Shown one piece after another: positions 35,685 to 44,434 of a DNA stretch of 64,000 nucleotides (its first letter is position 1; every line of letters starts with the position of its first letter). Source of the DNA: Falsiroseomonas sp044341625 (GTDB lineage: Bacteria; Pseudomonadota; Alphaproteobacteria; Acetobacterales; Acetobacteraceae). The notes below the pieces were generated by a model. That model ran no database searches. It was not told the origin of the DNA and saw only the letters and a list, made by a program, of their open reading frames with translations. The stretch is taken from positions 1-64,000 of the forward strand of contig JBIIRI010000001.1 in the NCBI GenBank assembly GCA_044341625.1, in the 5' to 3' direction. The position numbers and the translations under genes were made by a program.

Positions 35685-36950
35685 ATGACCGACGCCATCC
35701 GCCTGACCCGCCTGCCCTCCGGCCTGACCGTGGTGTCGGAGAAGATGCCGAGGGTCGAGACCGTCTCGCTCGGGGCCTATGTCGATGCCGGCGCGCGGCA
35801 CGAGGCGGCAGCGGAGAACGGCGTGTCCCACTTCCTGGAGCACATGGCCTTCAAGGGCACCGCGACGCGCGACGCCGCGGCCATCGCACGCGAGATCGAG
35901 AATGTCGGCGGCCACATCAACGCCTACACCTCGCGCGAAAATACGGCCTTCTACTGCAAGGTGCTGAAGGAGGATGCGGGGCTGGCCGCCGACATCATCG
36001 GCGACATCCTCTGCCATTCCGCCTTCGCGCCCGAGGAGGTGGAGCGGGAGCGCGGCGTGATCCTGCAGGAGATCGGCCAGGCGAACGACACGCCGGACGA
36101 CATCGTCTTCGACCATTTCCAGGCAACGGCCTATGCGACCCAGGCGATGGGCCGCCCGGTGCTGGGCACCGAGGACACGATCAAGGCGATGAGCCGCGAT
36201 GCGCTGACCGGCTACATGAAGCGCCACTATGGCGGATCGCGCATGATCGTCGCCGCCGCCGGCGCCATCGAGCATGAGGATCTGCTGGCCATGGTCGGCC
36301 GGCATTTCGCCGATCTGCCGGTGGCGGAGCCGGCGCGGGCCGAGGCCTCGTGCTACACTGGCGGCGAGTTCCGCGAGGAGCGCGAGCTGGACCAGGTGCA
36401 TCTGGTGCTCGGCTTCCCCTCCGTCTCCTCGACCGATGAGGCGCATATCCCCGTGCAGGTGCTGTCCACGCTGCTCGGCGGGGGCATGTCCTCGCGGCTG
36501 TTCCAGGAAATCCGGGAGAAGCGCGGGCTGGTCTACAGCGTCTATTCCTTCGTTTCGCCCTTCGCCGATGGCGGGCTGTTCAGCATCTATGCCGGCACCG
36601 GGGAAGACCAGGCGGAAGAACTGGTGCCCGTGGCGCTGGAGGAACTGCGCCGCGTGCAGAAGGACGTGACGGAGGATGAACTCGCGCGCGCCAAGGCGCA
36701 GCTGCGGGCCAGCCTGCTGATGTCGCTGGAGTCCACGGGCAGCCGCTGCGAACAGCTGGCGCGGCAGCTGCAGGTGTATGGCCGCATCATCCCGGTGGAG
36801 GAGACGAAGGCGAAGATCGCCGCCGTGACGGTCGAACAGGTGCAGGCGCTCGCCGCGCGCATGTTCCGCGCCACGCCGACGCTCGCCGCGCTCGGGCCGG
36901 CGGGCAAGGTGCCGCCGCTGCCGGTGATCGCGGAGAAGCTCGCGGCATGA
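35685..36950 (+). CDS. M16 family zinc peptidase (mitochondrial processing peptidase-like)
   Basis: 421 aa, one inverted zinc-motif domain plus a C-terminal M16 domain. The HXXEH motif is HFLEHMAFKG near residues 47-56, with the third ligand Glu about 76 residues on. It resembles the beta subunit of mitochondrial processing peptidase and Bacillus MlpA/PepR. No signal peptide; the expected location is cytosol, acting on small peptides. Start ATG lies after AAGGACAACG. It overlaps pmbA by 4 nt (ATGA), so peptidase and PmbA are made together. Confidence 0.92.
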   Translation: MTDAIRLTRLPSGLTVVSEKMPRVETVSLGAYVDAGARHEAAAENGVSHFLEHMAFKGTATRDAAAIAREIENVGGHINAYTSRENTAFYCKVLKEDAGLAADIIGDILCHSAFAPEEVERERGVILQEIGQANDTPDDIVFDHFQATAYATQAMGRPVLGTEDTIKAMSRDALTGYMKRHYGGSRMIVAAAGAIEHEDLLAMVGRHFADLPVAEPARAEASCYTGGEFREERELDQVHLVLGFPSVSSTDEAHIPVQVLSTLLGGGMSSRLFQEIREKRGLVYSVYSFVSPFADGGLFSIYAGTGEDQAEELVPVALEELRRVQKDVTEDELARAKAQLRASLLMSLESTGSRCEQLARQLQVYGRIIPVEETKAKIAAVTVEQVQALAARMFRATPTLAALGPAGKVPPLPVIAEKLAA

Positions 36951-38278
36951 ACGACCTCGACCGCCTGGCCGATCTCGTCGCGGCCGCGAAGCGCGCGGGC
37001 GCGGATGCGGCGGATGCGCTGCTGGTGCAGAACGCGTCGCTGTCCGTCTCTCGCCGGCTGGGCCGGATCGAGCAGCTGGAGCGCGCGGAGGGCTTCGACC
37101 TCGGGCTGCGTGTCTTCATCGGCAAGCGGCAGGCCATCGTCTCCGCGACCGATCCCGACCCCAAGGGCTTCGCGACACTGGCGGAGCGCGCGGTGGCGAT
37201 GGCGAAGGTGGTGCCGGAGGATCCCTTCGGCGGCCTGCCCGACAGCTTCGATCCGCCGCGCGATGCGGGCCCGCTCGACCTGTTCGACCCCACCGAGCCC
37301 AGCGCCGAACAGTTGATCGAGCGCGCGGCGGCGGCCGAGGATGCGGCGCTCGCGGTCAAGGGCATCACCAACAGCGAAGGTGCCGATGCCGGCTGGGGGC
37401 GCGTGCGGATCGCGCTGGCGATGTCGAACGGCTTCGCCGGCGGCTATGCGCGCAGCTCCCACAGCCTGTCCTGCACCGCGCTCGCCGGGACAGGCACGGC
37501 GATGGAGCGGGACTATGAATGGTCCTCCGTCGTGCATCTGTCCGATCTTGACGATCCCGCGACGATCGGGCGCCGCGCCGCGGAGAAGACGCTGGCGCGG
37601 CTCAATCCGGTCCGGGCGAAGACCGCGCGCATCCCTGTTGTCTACGATCCGCGCGTCTCCGCGTCCCTGCTCGGGCACCTGACCTCCGCGATCAATGGCG
37701 CGGCGGTGGCGCGCGGTACGTCCTTCCTGCGCGATGCAATGGGGACGCGGGTGCTGCCGAAGGGGATGGTGGTGCGCGACGACCCGACGCGCCGTCGCGG
37801 CCTGCGGTCCCGCCCCTTCGATGGCGAAGGCATGGCCGGTGGCGCGCGCGCGCTGGTCGATGACGGCGTGCTGACCAGCTGGGTGCTGGATTGGCGGTCC
37901 GCCCGGCAGCTCGGCCTGGCCAGCACCGGCCATGCCAGCCGCGGCACGGGGGGGCCGCCCGGCCCCGCGACGACGAATCTCTGGCTGGAGCCGGGCGCGG
38001 TCACGCCCGCCGCGCTGATGGCCGACATCACCGAGGGGCTCTACGTCACCGACCTGATCGGCATGGGCGTGAACGGCGTGACCGGCGACTACAGCCGCGG
38101 CGCGGCCGGCTTCATGATCCGCAACGGCCAGCTTGCCGAGGCGGTGAGCGAGATCACCATCGCCGGGAACCTCAAGGAGATGTTCCTGAACATGGCGGCC
38201 GCCGACGACCTGCAATTCCGCCGCGGCTCCGACGCGCCAACGATCCGCATCGAGGGCATGACTCTGGCCGGCGCGTAA
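36947..38278 (+). CDS. pmbA: TldD/PmbA family metallopeptidase subunit (TldE)
   Basis: 443 aa, length and order of blocks as in PmbA/TldE: N-terminal substrate domain, middle YDPRVSASLLGHLTSAINGAA, then VDDGVLTSWVLDWRSARQLG and the late VTGDYSRGAAGFMIRNGQ. PmbA pairs with TldD to degrade unfolded peptides and, in E. coli, to trim the leader of microcin B17. It lacks the HExxH site that TldD supplies. TldD is not in the window. Coupled to the preceding M16 peptidase, hinting at a joint peptide-processing role. Confidence 0.92.
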   Translation: MNDLDRLADLVAAAKRAGADAADALLVQNASLSVSRRLGRIEQLERAEGFDLGLRVFIGKRQAIVSATDPDPKGFATLAERAVAMAKVVPEDPFGGLPDSFDPPRDAGPLDLFDPTEPSAEQLIERAAAAEDAALAVKGITNSEGADAGWGRVRIALAMSNGFAGGYARSSHSLSCTALAGTGTAMERDYEWSSVVHLSDLDDPATIGRRAAEKTLARLNPVRAKTARIPVVYDPRVSASLLGHLTSAINGAAVARGTSFLRDAMGTRVLPKGMVVRDDPTRRRGLRSRPFDGEGMAGGARALVDDGVLTSWVLDWRSARQLGLASTGHASRGTGGPPGPATTNLWLEPGAVTPAALMADITEGLYVTDLIGMGVNGVTGDYSRGAAGFMIRNGQLAEAVSEITIAGNLKEMFLNMAAADDLQFRRGSDAPTIRIEGMTLAGA

Positions 38279-38302
38279 CGGCCCGATCCCTCACGCAAGG
38301 CC

Positions 38303-39043
38303 TCACGCGGCCAGGCGGTAGAAGACGTTCTCGCCGCGCTGGTATCTCTGCATGACCGCCGGGCCCATCGCGGCCTCCGCGGCGGCGGTGCAGCCGGGCA
38401 GGAAGCGGTCGTGGAATTCCGCCGCGATCAGGCGCGTCCGCTTGAGCCAGCCACGGGCGGGGCTTTCGAAGACGGATTTCTCCGCCCCCTCGATGTCGAT
38501 CTTGACGTAATCGAGCCGCTCCAGCCCGAAGCGGCCGGACAGGCTGTCGAGCGTCCAGGCCGGGGTCAGCGCCGGCGCCGGGCCGGGCGCCCCCGCGCTG
38601 GCGGGCGTCGTGCGCGTGCCCCAGGAGCCCAGCGGACGGCCCTCGATCTCGGATTGCAGGGCGAGTTCGGTGTCCTCGCCCCAGAGCGCGGCCTGCAGCA
38701 ATTCGACCCCGGGCAGCGAACCACAATTGCGTTGCAGGCACGCGAAGTTCACCGGATCGGGCTCCAACGCAATGATCCGCGCTTTCGGATAGGCCAGCCT
38801 GAACCAAAGCGTGGAAGCACCGATATTCGCCCCAGCATCGATCACCGTGGCGACGGAGGCCGGGTCGAGGCTTCGCGGCGCATATTCATTGGCGACGAAG
38901 ACCTTGGCGAAGACGTTCTGGTCCGTCTCCTCCGTGCGCAGCCAGACCGGGGTCGCGATGCCGGGCAGGCGGATGGCGATCTCCGGCACGGCGAAGCGTT
39001 CCAGGATATGCGGGCTGAACCGCGTCTTGCCGATCGTCAGCAT
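38303..39043 (-). CDS. FkbM family methyltransferase
   Basis: 246 aa. The SAM-binding motif VIDAGANIGASTLWF is around residues 66-80, IIALEPDPVNF follows, and the late DYVKIDIEGAEKSVFES block is the FkbM signature. Such enzymes O-methylate sugars or polyketides and are often found in polysaccharide clusters; here it is alone, convergent with pmbA. The acceptor is unknown. Soluble, no signal peptide. Confidence 0.85.
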   Translation of the reverse strand: MLTIGKTRFSPHILERFAVPEIAIRLPGIATPVWLRTEETDQNVFAKVFVANEYAPRSLDPASVATVIDAGANIGASTLWFRLAYPKARIIALEPDPVNFACLQRNCGSLPGVELLQAALWGEDTELALQSEIEGRPLGSWGTRTTPASAGAPGPAPALTPAWTLDSLSGRFGLERLDYVKIDIEGAEKSVFESPARGWLKRTRLIAAEFHDRFLPGCTAAAEAAMGPAVMQRYQRGENVFYRLAA

Positions 39044-39116
39044 GGCCCCGATTTCTCCTTATGGTTGAGCGGATACGGGGCTGCTAGCGGGGACGCAATC
39101 CCAGGATTCGGCGGAT

Positions 39117-39133
39117 CCCCCTTCGCAAGGGGG
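39117..39133. other. Short perfect hairpin in the promoter region of the Tim44-like gene
   Basis: CCCCCTT-CGC-AAGGGGG, seven-base-pair stem, between the divergent FkbM and Tim44-like genes. It is followed by a TATATT box at 39146-39151, the most A/T-rich hexamer in this gap and a possible -10 element for the downstream gene. A regulatory role is inferred only. Confidence 0.35.
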
Positions 39134-39185
39134 CCCACTGGTTCCTATATTGGAGTTCATGAGGAATGCCGGAGACACCCCAAGA

Positions 39186-40184
39186 ATGACCTCGACCAGC
39201 CCCAAGCGGCGCCGCGGCGCCGCCATTTTCGCGGCCTTCGCCGTCGTGGCGCTGGCCATCGCGCCCGCGATCGCCGAGGCGAAGCCGGGCGGCAACACCT
39301 CCTCGGGCAGCCGCGGCAGCCGGACCCAGTCCGCGCCCCCCTCGACGCAGACCGCGCCGGGCTCCGCGCAGCAGTTCCAGCGCACCGAGACCGCGCCCGC
39401 CCGCCCGGCCACGCCGGGTGTCGCGCAGCCCACCCCCGCGGCCCGGCCGGCCGGGGCGACGGGTGGCTTCCTCAGCCGCAATCCGATGATGGCGGGGCTG
39501 ATGGGCGGCCTGCTCGGCGCCGGCCTGTTCGGCCTGCTGTCCGGCAGCGGCCTGTTCGGCGGCATGGCCGGCTTCATGGGCTTCCTCGGCCTGATGCTGC
39601 AGATCGCGCTGATCGCCGGCTTGGTCTTCCTGGTGATGCGCCTGGTGCGCGGTCGCCGTCCTGCCCTGGCCGGCATGCCGAACGCCCATGCGCGTGAGGC
39701 GCAAGGCATGGGCCCCCGGGATGGCATGATGGGCGGCATGGGCGGCGCCATGGGCGGCGCGGCGGCGGTCTCCAGCCAGCCGCTCGAGATCGCCGGCGCT
39801 GATTTCGAGGCCTTCGGCCAGCGCCTGGTCGATATCAACGCCGCCTGGTCGCGCCAGGATCTCGCCACGCTCCGCCGCCTCTCGACGCCGGAGATGGAGC
39901 GCTACTTCGCGCAGGACCTGTCCGATCTGCAGGCCCGCGGCTGGACCAATGTGACGCGCGATGTCCAGCTCGAAGCCGGCGACCTGTCGGAGGCCTGGAC
40001 CGAGAATGGCCAGGACTACGCCACTGTTGCGATGCGCTTCTCGCTGGTGGATGTGACCACCGACGCCACGGGTAAGGTGGTGGAGGGCCACCCGACGGAA
40101 CGGCAGACCTCGACCGAGATGTGGACCTTCACCCGCCGCCCCGGCGCGCAATGGGTGCTCTCAGCGATCCAGCAGACCGGCTGA
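39186..40184 (+). CDS. Tim44-like domain membrane protein
   Basis: 332 aa. Signal-like hydrophobic segment (about 10-30, ending AIAEA), then a Ser/Thr/Gln/Pro-rich linker to residue 95, a Gly-rich double membrane segment (about 105-155), and a Tim44/Mba1-like domain from about 205 (FGQRLVDINAAWSRQDLATL) to the end. In mitochondria Tim44 tethers the import motor; bacterial members such as TimA bind membrane complexes, with unclear roles. Start chosen at the second ATG because it begins the signal segment; ATG 39159 is possible. A textbook terminator follows the stop. Confidence 0.82.
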   Translation: MTSTSPKRRRGAAIFAAFAVVALAIAPAIAEAKPGGNTSSGSRGSRTQSAPPSTQTAPGSAQQFQRTETAPARPATPGVAQPTPAARPAGATGGFLSRNPMMAGLMGGLLGAGLFGLLSGSGLFGGMAGFMGFLGLMLQIALIAGLVFLVMRLVRGRRPALAGMPNAHAREAQGMGPRDGMMGGMGGAMGGAAAVSSQPLEIAGADFEAFGQRLVDINAAWSRQDLATLRRLSTPEMERYFAQDLSDLQARGWTNVTRDVQLEAGDLSEAWTENGQDYATVAMRFSLVDVTTDATGKVVEGHPTERQTSTEMWTFTRRPGAQWVLSAIQQTG

Positions 40185-40222
40185 TCCCGCCGGTCGGGAT
40201 CGCCCGGGTCGGGACCATAAGA

Positions 40223-40247
40223 CGGGGGGCTTCGGCCCCCCGTTTTT
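40223..40247 (+). terminator. Strong factor-independent terminator
   Basis: CGGGGGGC-TTCG-GCCCCCCG, an eight-base-pair stem closed by a stable UUCG tetraloop, directly followed by TTTTT. It ends the Tim44-like transcript and may also serve the convergent hydrolase gene, though the opposite side has only a short T-rich run. Confidence 0.92.
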
Positions 40248-40250
40248 ATT

Positions 40251-41246
40251 TCAGCCCTCGAACATCGCCGCGACATCGGCCTGCGGGGCCCAGCGCGGGG
40301 CGTTGTCCTTGTCCACCAGCACCGCGCGCACGCCCTCGGCGAAGTCGGGATGGCGCGTCACACGCCGCGTCAGCGCGAGTTCCATCGCGAGGCACCCCCG
40401 CAAATCCATCGTCGCGCCGCGCCGTAGCAGCTCGAAGGTCACGGCGAGGCTGGTGGGCGACATGCGGGCCAGCGTCGCCAGCTGCGCCGCCGCCCAGTCC
40501 GTGCCCTCGGCCGCCAGCGCGGCGCGGATCGCCTCGAGAGACCCCTGGCCGAAGCAGCGATCGATCGCCGCGCGCTGCGCCGCGATGGCACCCGGCGGCA
40601 CGGGCCGCGCGTGGCGCGCGACCGCCGCCGGATCGCCGTCGAGCAGCGCGGCGCGCAGCCCGGCCAGTTCGGCGCGCGGGACGAAATGGGTGGCGAGCCC
40701 GGCCTCCACCGCCTCCGCCCCCTGCAGCCGCGCGCCGGTCAGGGCGAGATACAGGCCGAGCGCCCCGGGCAGCCGCGGCAGCACATAGGATGTGCCGACA
40801 TCGGGGAACAGCGCGATCGCCGTCTCCGGCATGGCGAGCAGCGCGTGTTCGGTGACCACGCGGTGGCTGCCATGCACCGACACGCCGATGCCCCCGCCCA
40901 TGCAGACGCCGTCGATCAGGCTGATCCAGGGCTTGGGGAAATCGGCGATGGCCTGGTTCACCCCGTATTCGGCGGCGAAGAAGGCCTCGATGCCGGCGGC
41001 ATCGCCCGCCAGCGCCAATTCGCGCATCCGCCGCACATCGCCGCCCGCGCAGAAGGCCCGGCCGCCCGCGCCTTCCAGCAGGACGAGGCGCGCGGCGTGA
41101 TCGGCGTGGAACGTCTCGATGGCGGCGGCGAGGCCGGCGATCATGCCCTGGTCCAGCGCGTTCAGCGCGCGGGGGCGGTTCATCAGGATGGTGCCGGCGG
41201 CGGCTTCGCGGCGGGCGATGATGGTGGGTTCGGCGGTGTCCGCCAT
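40251..41246 (-). CDS. 3-hydroxyisobutyryl-CoA hydrolase-type crotonase family protein
   Basis: 331 aa, longer than simple enoyl-CoA hydratases and typical for the HIBCH group. Visible: NRPRALNALD near the start, FCAGGDVRRM, the MGGGIGVSVHGSHRVVTE block with the HIBCH-specific pattern, and MPETAIALFPDVG carrying the catalytic Glu and Asp. It hydrolyses 3-hydroxyisobutyryl-CoA in valine breakdown, feeding the MmsB-like enzyme at 16883-17785. Start ATG preceded by GGGAG. The lowest-numbered 100 bases of the upstream region hold no clear promoter. Confidence 0.85.
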   Translation of the reverse strand: MADTAEPTIIARREAAAGTILMNRPRALNALDQGMIAGLAAAIETFHADHAARLVLLEGAGGRAFCAGGDVRRMRELALAGDAAGIEAFFAAEYGVNQAIADFPKPWISLIDGVCMGGGIGVSVHGSHRVVTEHALLAMPETAIALFPDVGTSYVLPRLPGALGLYLALTGARLQGAEAVEAGLATHFVPRAELAGLRAALLDGDPAAVARHARPVPPGAIAAQRAAIDRCFGQGSLEAIRAALAAEGTDWAAAQLATLARMSPTSLAVTFELLRRGATMDLRGCLAMELALTRRVTRHPDFAEGVRAVLVDKDNAPRWAPQADVAAMFEG

Positions 41247-41371
41247 GGCGCGCTCCCTCGGCTGCCGGCGGCGGCGGGGCATGGCGTGCCAGGGCGCGCG
41301 CCCCCGCCCGGCGGCGGTCAGGGCAGTAGAGGCTTCGACCTGCCAGGGCAACGGTATCTGGCAACGGTCGC

Positions 41372-41806
41372 TCAGCGCCGCGCGATCAGGCCCAGCACCA
41401 GGGCGGTCAGGGCGGCGCCGAGCAGGCCCTTCTTCAGGCTGCGCCCTTGCAGCACGGGGGCGAGCACCAGCGCCCGGGCCGCGCCATCGCCGATCTGCCG
41501 CACCGCCTGCTGCCGCACCGCGCGCGCTTCCATCGCCACGCGGTCATGGCCGGCGCGGCGCGCCGCGAGCGCCAGCACCAGCACCACGACGAGATCCGCG
41601 CCCGCGAGGATCAGCGCCGCCCGCGCGGTCCCCCATGCCGGCGCCAGCGCCGCGAAGCCCGCCAGGTGCAGCATGCCGAGCAGCAGCAGCAGGAAGATCA
41701 CGGCCGCGACGGCCAGCGCGGCCTGGATACCGCGCGCGCGCGCCTGCCGGCGCAGATGCAGCCCTTCCGCCTCCAGCGCGGCGCGAGCCAGGTCGAACAG
41801 CCGCAT
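41372..41806 (-). CDS. Phage-holin-superfamily / YqjE-like membrane protein
   Basis: 144 aa. N-terminal amphipathic helix with basic residues (LHLRRQARARG), two adjacent membrane helices (about 28-52 and 62-82), and a further C-terminal hydrophobic segment (KKGLLGAALTALVLGLIARR). This is the layout of the YqjE/putative holin family. It lies 12 nt after the DUF883/YqjD-like gene, the same order as E. coli yqjD-yqjE, where YqjD anchors ribosomes to the membrane in stationary phase. Function here inferred from that pairing. Confidence 0.7.
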   Translation of the reverse strand: MRLFDLARAALEAEGLHLRRQARARGIQAALAVAAVIFLLLLLGMLHLAGFAALAPAWGTARAALILAGADLVVVLVLALAARRAGHDRVAMEARAVRQQAVRQIGDGAARALVLAPVLQGRSLKKGLLGAALTALVLGLIARR

Positions 41807-41818
41807 CGGCGCGGGCGG

Positions 41819-42157
41819 TCAGCGGTGGTGCCGGTCGCTGCCGACCACATAGGTCGTCCCGCCCCCCATCAGCCGCCCAATCAACCATCCGCCGAGCGCC
41901 GCCGCCCCGATCGCCAGCAGCGGCCTGTCCCGCACAGTGGCCGACAGCGCGCCGGCATTCTCCTCCACCGCGTGGCGGGCGCGGCGGGCGTAATCCTCCG
42001 CCGTCTGCGCCGCGGAGCCGAGCGCGGGCGTCACGCGGTCCTGCATCAGCCGCTCCACTTGGGCGCGCAGGCGTGCGAGTTCGGCACGCGCATCCTCCTG
42101 CAGCCTTGTGCCGGAGGTGGCGATCTCCTCGCGCATCTCGTTCATGGGCTGCGACAT
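41819..42157 (-). CDS. DUF883/ElaB/YqjD-like membrane-anchored protein
   Basis: 112 aa. The N-terminal two thirds is a charged amphipathic helix (residues 5-70, rich in Glu/Arg/Ala), and one C-terminal membrane helix with a glycine pattern follows (LLAIGAAALGGWLIGRLMGGG), as in ElaB/YqjD/YgaM. The E. coli proteins bind ribosomes near the inner membrane and are sigma-S controlled. The C-terminus ends in DRHHR. First gene of a two-gene unit with the YqjE-like gene. No stress promoter could be identified with confidence upstream. Confidence 0.75.
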   Translation of the reverse strand: MSQPMNEMREEIATSGTRLQEDARAELARLRAQVERLMQDRVTPALGSAAQTAEDYARRARHAVEENAGALSATVRDRPLLAIGAAALGGWLIGRLMGGGTTYVVGSDRHHR

Positions 42158-42354
42158 CGCCGGGTCCTTTTCGTTCCGGAGAGAATCCTACGCTGCGAAC
42201 GTGCGGGGTCTGGCCGGGTTCCAGCGGAAAGCGTTCTGGCCATGGGCCCCGCGCCGTTGCGCCTGCCGCCGCGCAGGGCCGCGCATCCAGGCGTTCACCC
42301 TCCGCCGCGATCTGCTCTACCCTGCCGCGTCGGGATTTTCGGGAGGGCGGATCG

Positions 42355-43398
42355 ATGCGGCGCAGGAGCTGGCTTGGGGCCGCGCTGGGCGCGGCCTGCG
42401 TTCCGGCCGGCCTGCGCGCGCAGACGCGCGACCTGACGGTCGTGTCCTGGGGCGGCGCGTATCAGGACGCGCAGCGCGCGACCTTCTTCCGCCCCTGGTC
42501 CGCCGCGCGCGGCCAGCGCCTGCTGGAGGAAACCTGGGATGGCGGCATCGATGTGCTGCGCCAGCGCATCCGCTCCGGCACCAACACCTGGGACCTGGTG
42601 CAGGTGGAGGGCGAGGAATTGCTGCTCGGCTGCGCCGAGGGGCTGTTCGAACCGCTGGACGCGGAGGCGATCGGCGGGCGCGACGCCTATGTGCCGGGCG
42701 CGGTGACGCAATGCGGCGTCGGCGCGATCACCTATGCCTTCGTGCTGGCCTGGGATCGCGACAAGCGGCGGGAGCCGCCGCGCGGCTGGGCCGATCTGTT
42801 CGATACGGCGCGCATCCCCGGCCGCCGCGCACTGCGGCGCGGGCCGAAGGCGACGCTCGAGATCGCGTTGCTGGCGGATGGCGTGGCGCCGGCCGATGTG
42901 TATCGCGAACTCGGCACGCCGGCCGGTGTGGATCGCGCCTTCGCACGGCTTGATGCGCTGCGCGGCGCGATCGCCTGGTGGGAACGGGGTTCCCAGCCGG
43001 TGCAATGGCTCGCCTCCGGAGAAGTGGCGCTGGCGGCGACCTACAATGGCCGCGTCGCGGCGGCGAATGCCCAGGATGGCCGCGATCTCGGCGTGGTGTG
43101 GCACCAGCACCTGGTGGCGATGGATCACTGGGCGATCATGCGCGGCAGCCCAAACACCGCACGCGCGCTGGATTTCCTGCGCTTCGCCGGCCAGCCCGAT
43201 GTACAGGCGGGGCTGCCGCCGCGAATCCCCTATGGCGTCACCGCGCGCGGCGCCGATGAACGCCTACCGCGCGAGGTACTGCCGCTACTACCCACCACGC
43301 CCGCCAATGCCGCCGGCGCGCTGCGGATCGATGACCGATTCTGGGTGGAGAATATCGACCTTCTCGGCCGGCGCTTCGAATCCTGGTTAGGGGGCTGA
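42355..43398 (+). CDS. Periplasmic solute-binding protein, PotD/spermidine-putrescine-like
   Basis: 347 aa with a twin-arginine-like signal (MRRRSWLGAALGAACVPAGLRA). The first strand, LTVVSWGGAYQDAQRATFFRP, and the WDGGIDVLRQRIRSG block are typical of the polyamine/putrescine and related family 1 receptors. Start set by GGGAGGG 10 nt upstream; a very long in-frame reading upstream is antisense to other genes. An ABC permease and ATPase should accompany it but none is adjacent, so it is an orphan receptor. The exact ligand is unknown. Confidence 0.85.
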   Translation: MRRRSWLGAALGAACVPAGLRAQTRDLTVVSWGGAYQDAQRATFFRPWSAARGQRLLEETWDGGIDVLRQRIRSGTNTWDLVQVEGEELLLGCAEGLFEPLDAEAIGGRDAYVPGAVTQCGVGAITYAFVLAWDRDKRREPPRGWADLFDTARIPGRRALRRGPKATLEIALLADGVAPADVYRELGTPAGVDRAFARLDALRGAIAWWERGSQPVQWLASGEVALAATYNGRVAAANAQDGRDLGVVWHQHLVAMDHWAIMRGSPNTARALDFLRFAGQPDVQAGLPPRIPYGVTARGADERLPREVLPLLPTTPANAAGALRIDDRFWVENIDLLGRRFESWLGG

Positions 43399-43470
43399 AA
43401 GACCCTTTCCTGACGGCCAAGGACACGCCAAGTGCCGGGTCTGGAAATCGTTCCAGAAGGACACCGACGC

Positions 43471-44226
43471 ATGACGCTCCTGCATCGCCGCGCCGCCCTG
43501 GGGGCAGCCGCCGCCCTGGCCACCCTCTGGGCCGCGCCGCGCGCTCCGCTGGCCCAAGGCACCACGCCTGGCGTCGCACCTGGCGTGGTGCCCCCGGCCG
43601 GTCCGCACCGGCTGCCCGACCTGCCCTACGCCTTCGATGCGAATGAGGCGGCGGTGGATGCGCGCACCATGGAACTGCATTGGCGCTTCCACCACGGCGC
43701 CCAGGTCGCCAACCTGAACAACGCGATCCGCGAGCACACGGCGCTGCACGACATGCCGCTCGACCGGCTGCTGATGAATCTCGGCCAGGTGCCGGAAGGC
43801 GTCCGGACGGCGGTCCGCAACAATGGCGGCGGGCATGCCAACCACAGCATGTTCTGGCTGGTGATGGGCGGCCGCGGCGGCGAGCCGGGCGGCGAGCTGG
43901 CCCAGGCCATCGCGCAGGATTTCGGCGACTTCGCGACCTTCCGCACACGCTTCAACGCCGCGGCGAATGGCGTGTTCGGATCCGGCTGGGCCTTCGTCAC
44001 GGTAAACCAGTCCGGGCGCCTCGCCATCGTCACGCGGCCCGGGCAGGACAATCCGCTGATGGACGGGCAGCGCGTGCTGCTCGGCAACGATGTCTGGGAA
44101 CACGCGTATTACCTGCGCTATCAGAACCGCCGCGCCGAATACACGGCGAATTGGTGGAACGTGCTGGACTGGGCCCGCATCGCGGAGCGCTACGCGGCGG
44201 CCAAGGCCGGCACGCTCGGCGTCTGA
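43471..44226 (+). CDS. Exported Fe/Mn superoxide dismutase with altered gateway residue
   Basis: 251 aa. Residues 1-30 form an export signal with twin Arg at 6-7; a proline-rich linker follows to about 45, then the SOD fold. Metal ligands are present: His70 (MELHWRF), His125 (GHANHSMFW), Asp207 and His211 (NDVWEHAYY). The second-shell His74-His75 is kept. The gateway tyrosine (Tyr34 in E. coli/human numbering) is Gln78 (HHGAQVANLN). It dismutates superoxide, presumably in the periplasm. Metal choice (Fe, Mn or cambialistic) cannot be decided. GAAGGA precedes the ATG. Confidence 0.9.
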   Translation: MTLLHRRAALGAAAALATLWAAPRAPLAQGTTPGVAPGVVPPAGPHRLPDLPYAFDANEAAVDARTMELHWRFHHGAQVANLNNAIREHTALHDMPLDRLLMNLGQVPEGVRTAVRNNGGGHANHSMFWLVMGGRGGEPGGELAQAIAQDFGDFATFRTRFNAAANGVFGSGWAFVTVNQSGRLAIVTRPGQDNPLMDGQRVLLGNDVWEHAYYLRYQNRRAEYTANWWNVLDWARIAERYAAAKAGTLGV

Positions 44227-44434
44227 TCCGCCATGCGGATCGCCCGGTGGGCTCTTCGCCTGCCCGCCGGGCCTGTTCGATCCTGGCCCCGGATTGGAAG
44301 ACCATCACCCGGACCGGGTCGGCGCTCGGCGCGCCGCGATCCCATGCATGGCGGGCAAGGCGCAGCTGTGGGACACCTATGCCCGCGTCGCCCTGCAGCG
44401 CGACGCGCAAGCCGAATGTGATGGAGACGCTGGC

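Noticed and set aside
44227..44434. Possible small gene between the superoxide dismutase and the hydrolase
   Set aside because: Short frames only, no ribosome site and no similarity; treated as intergenic.
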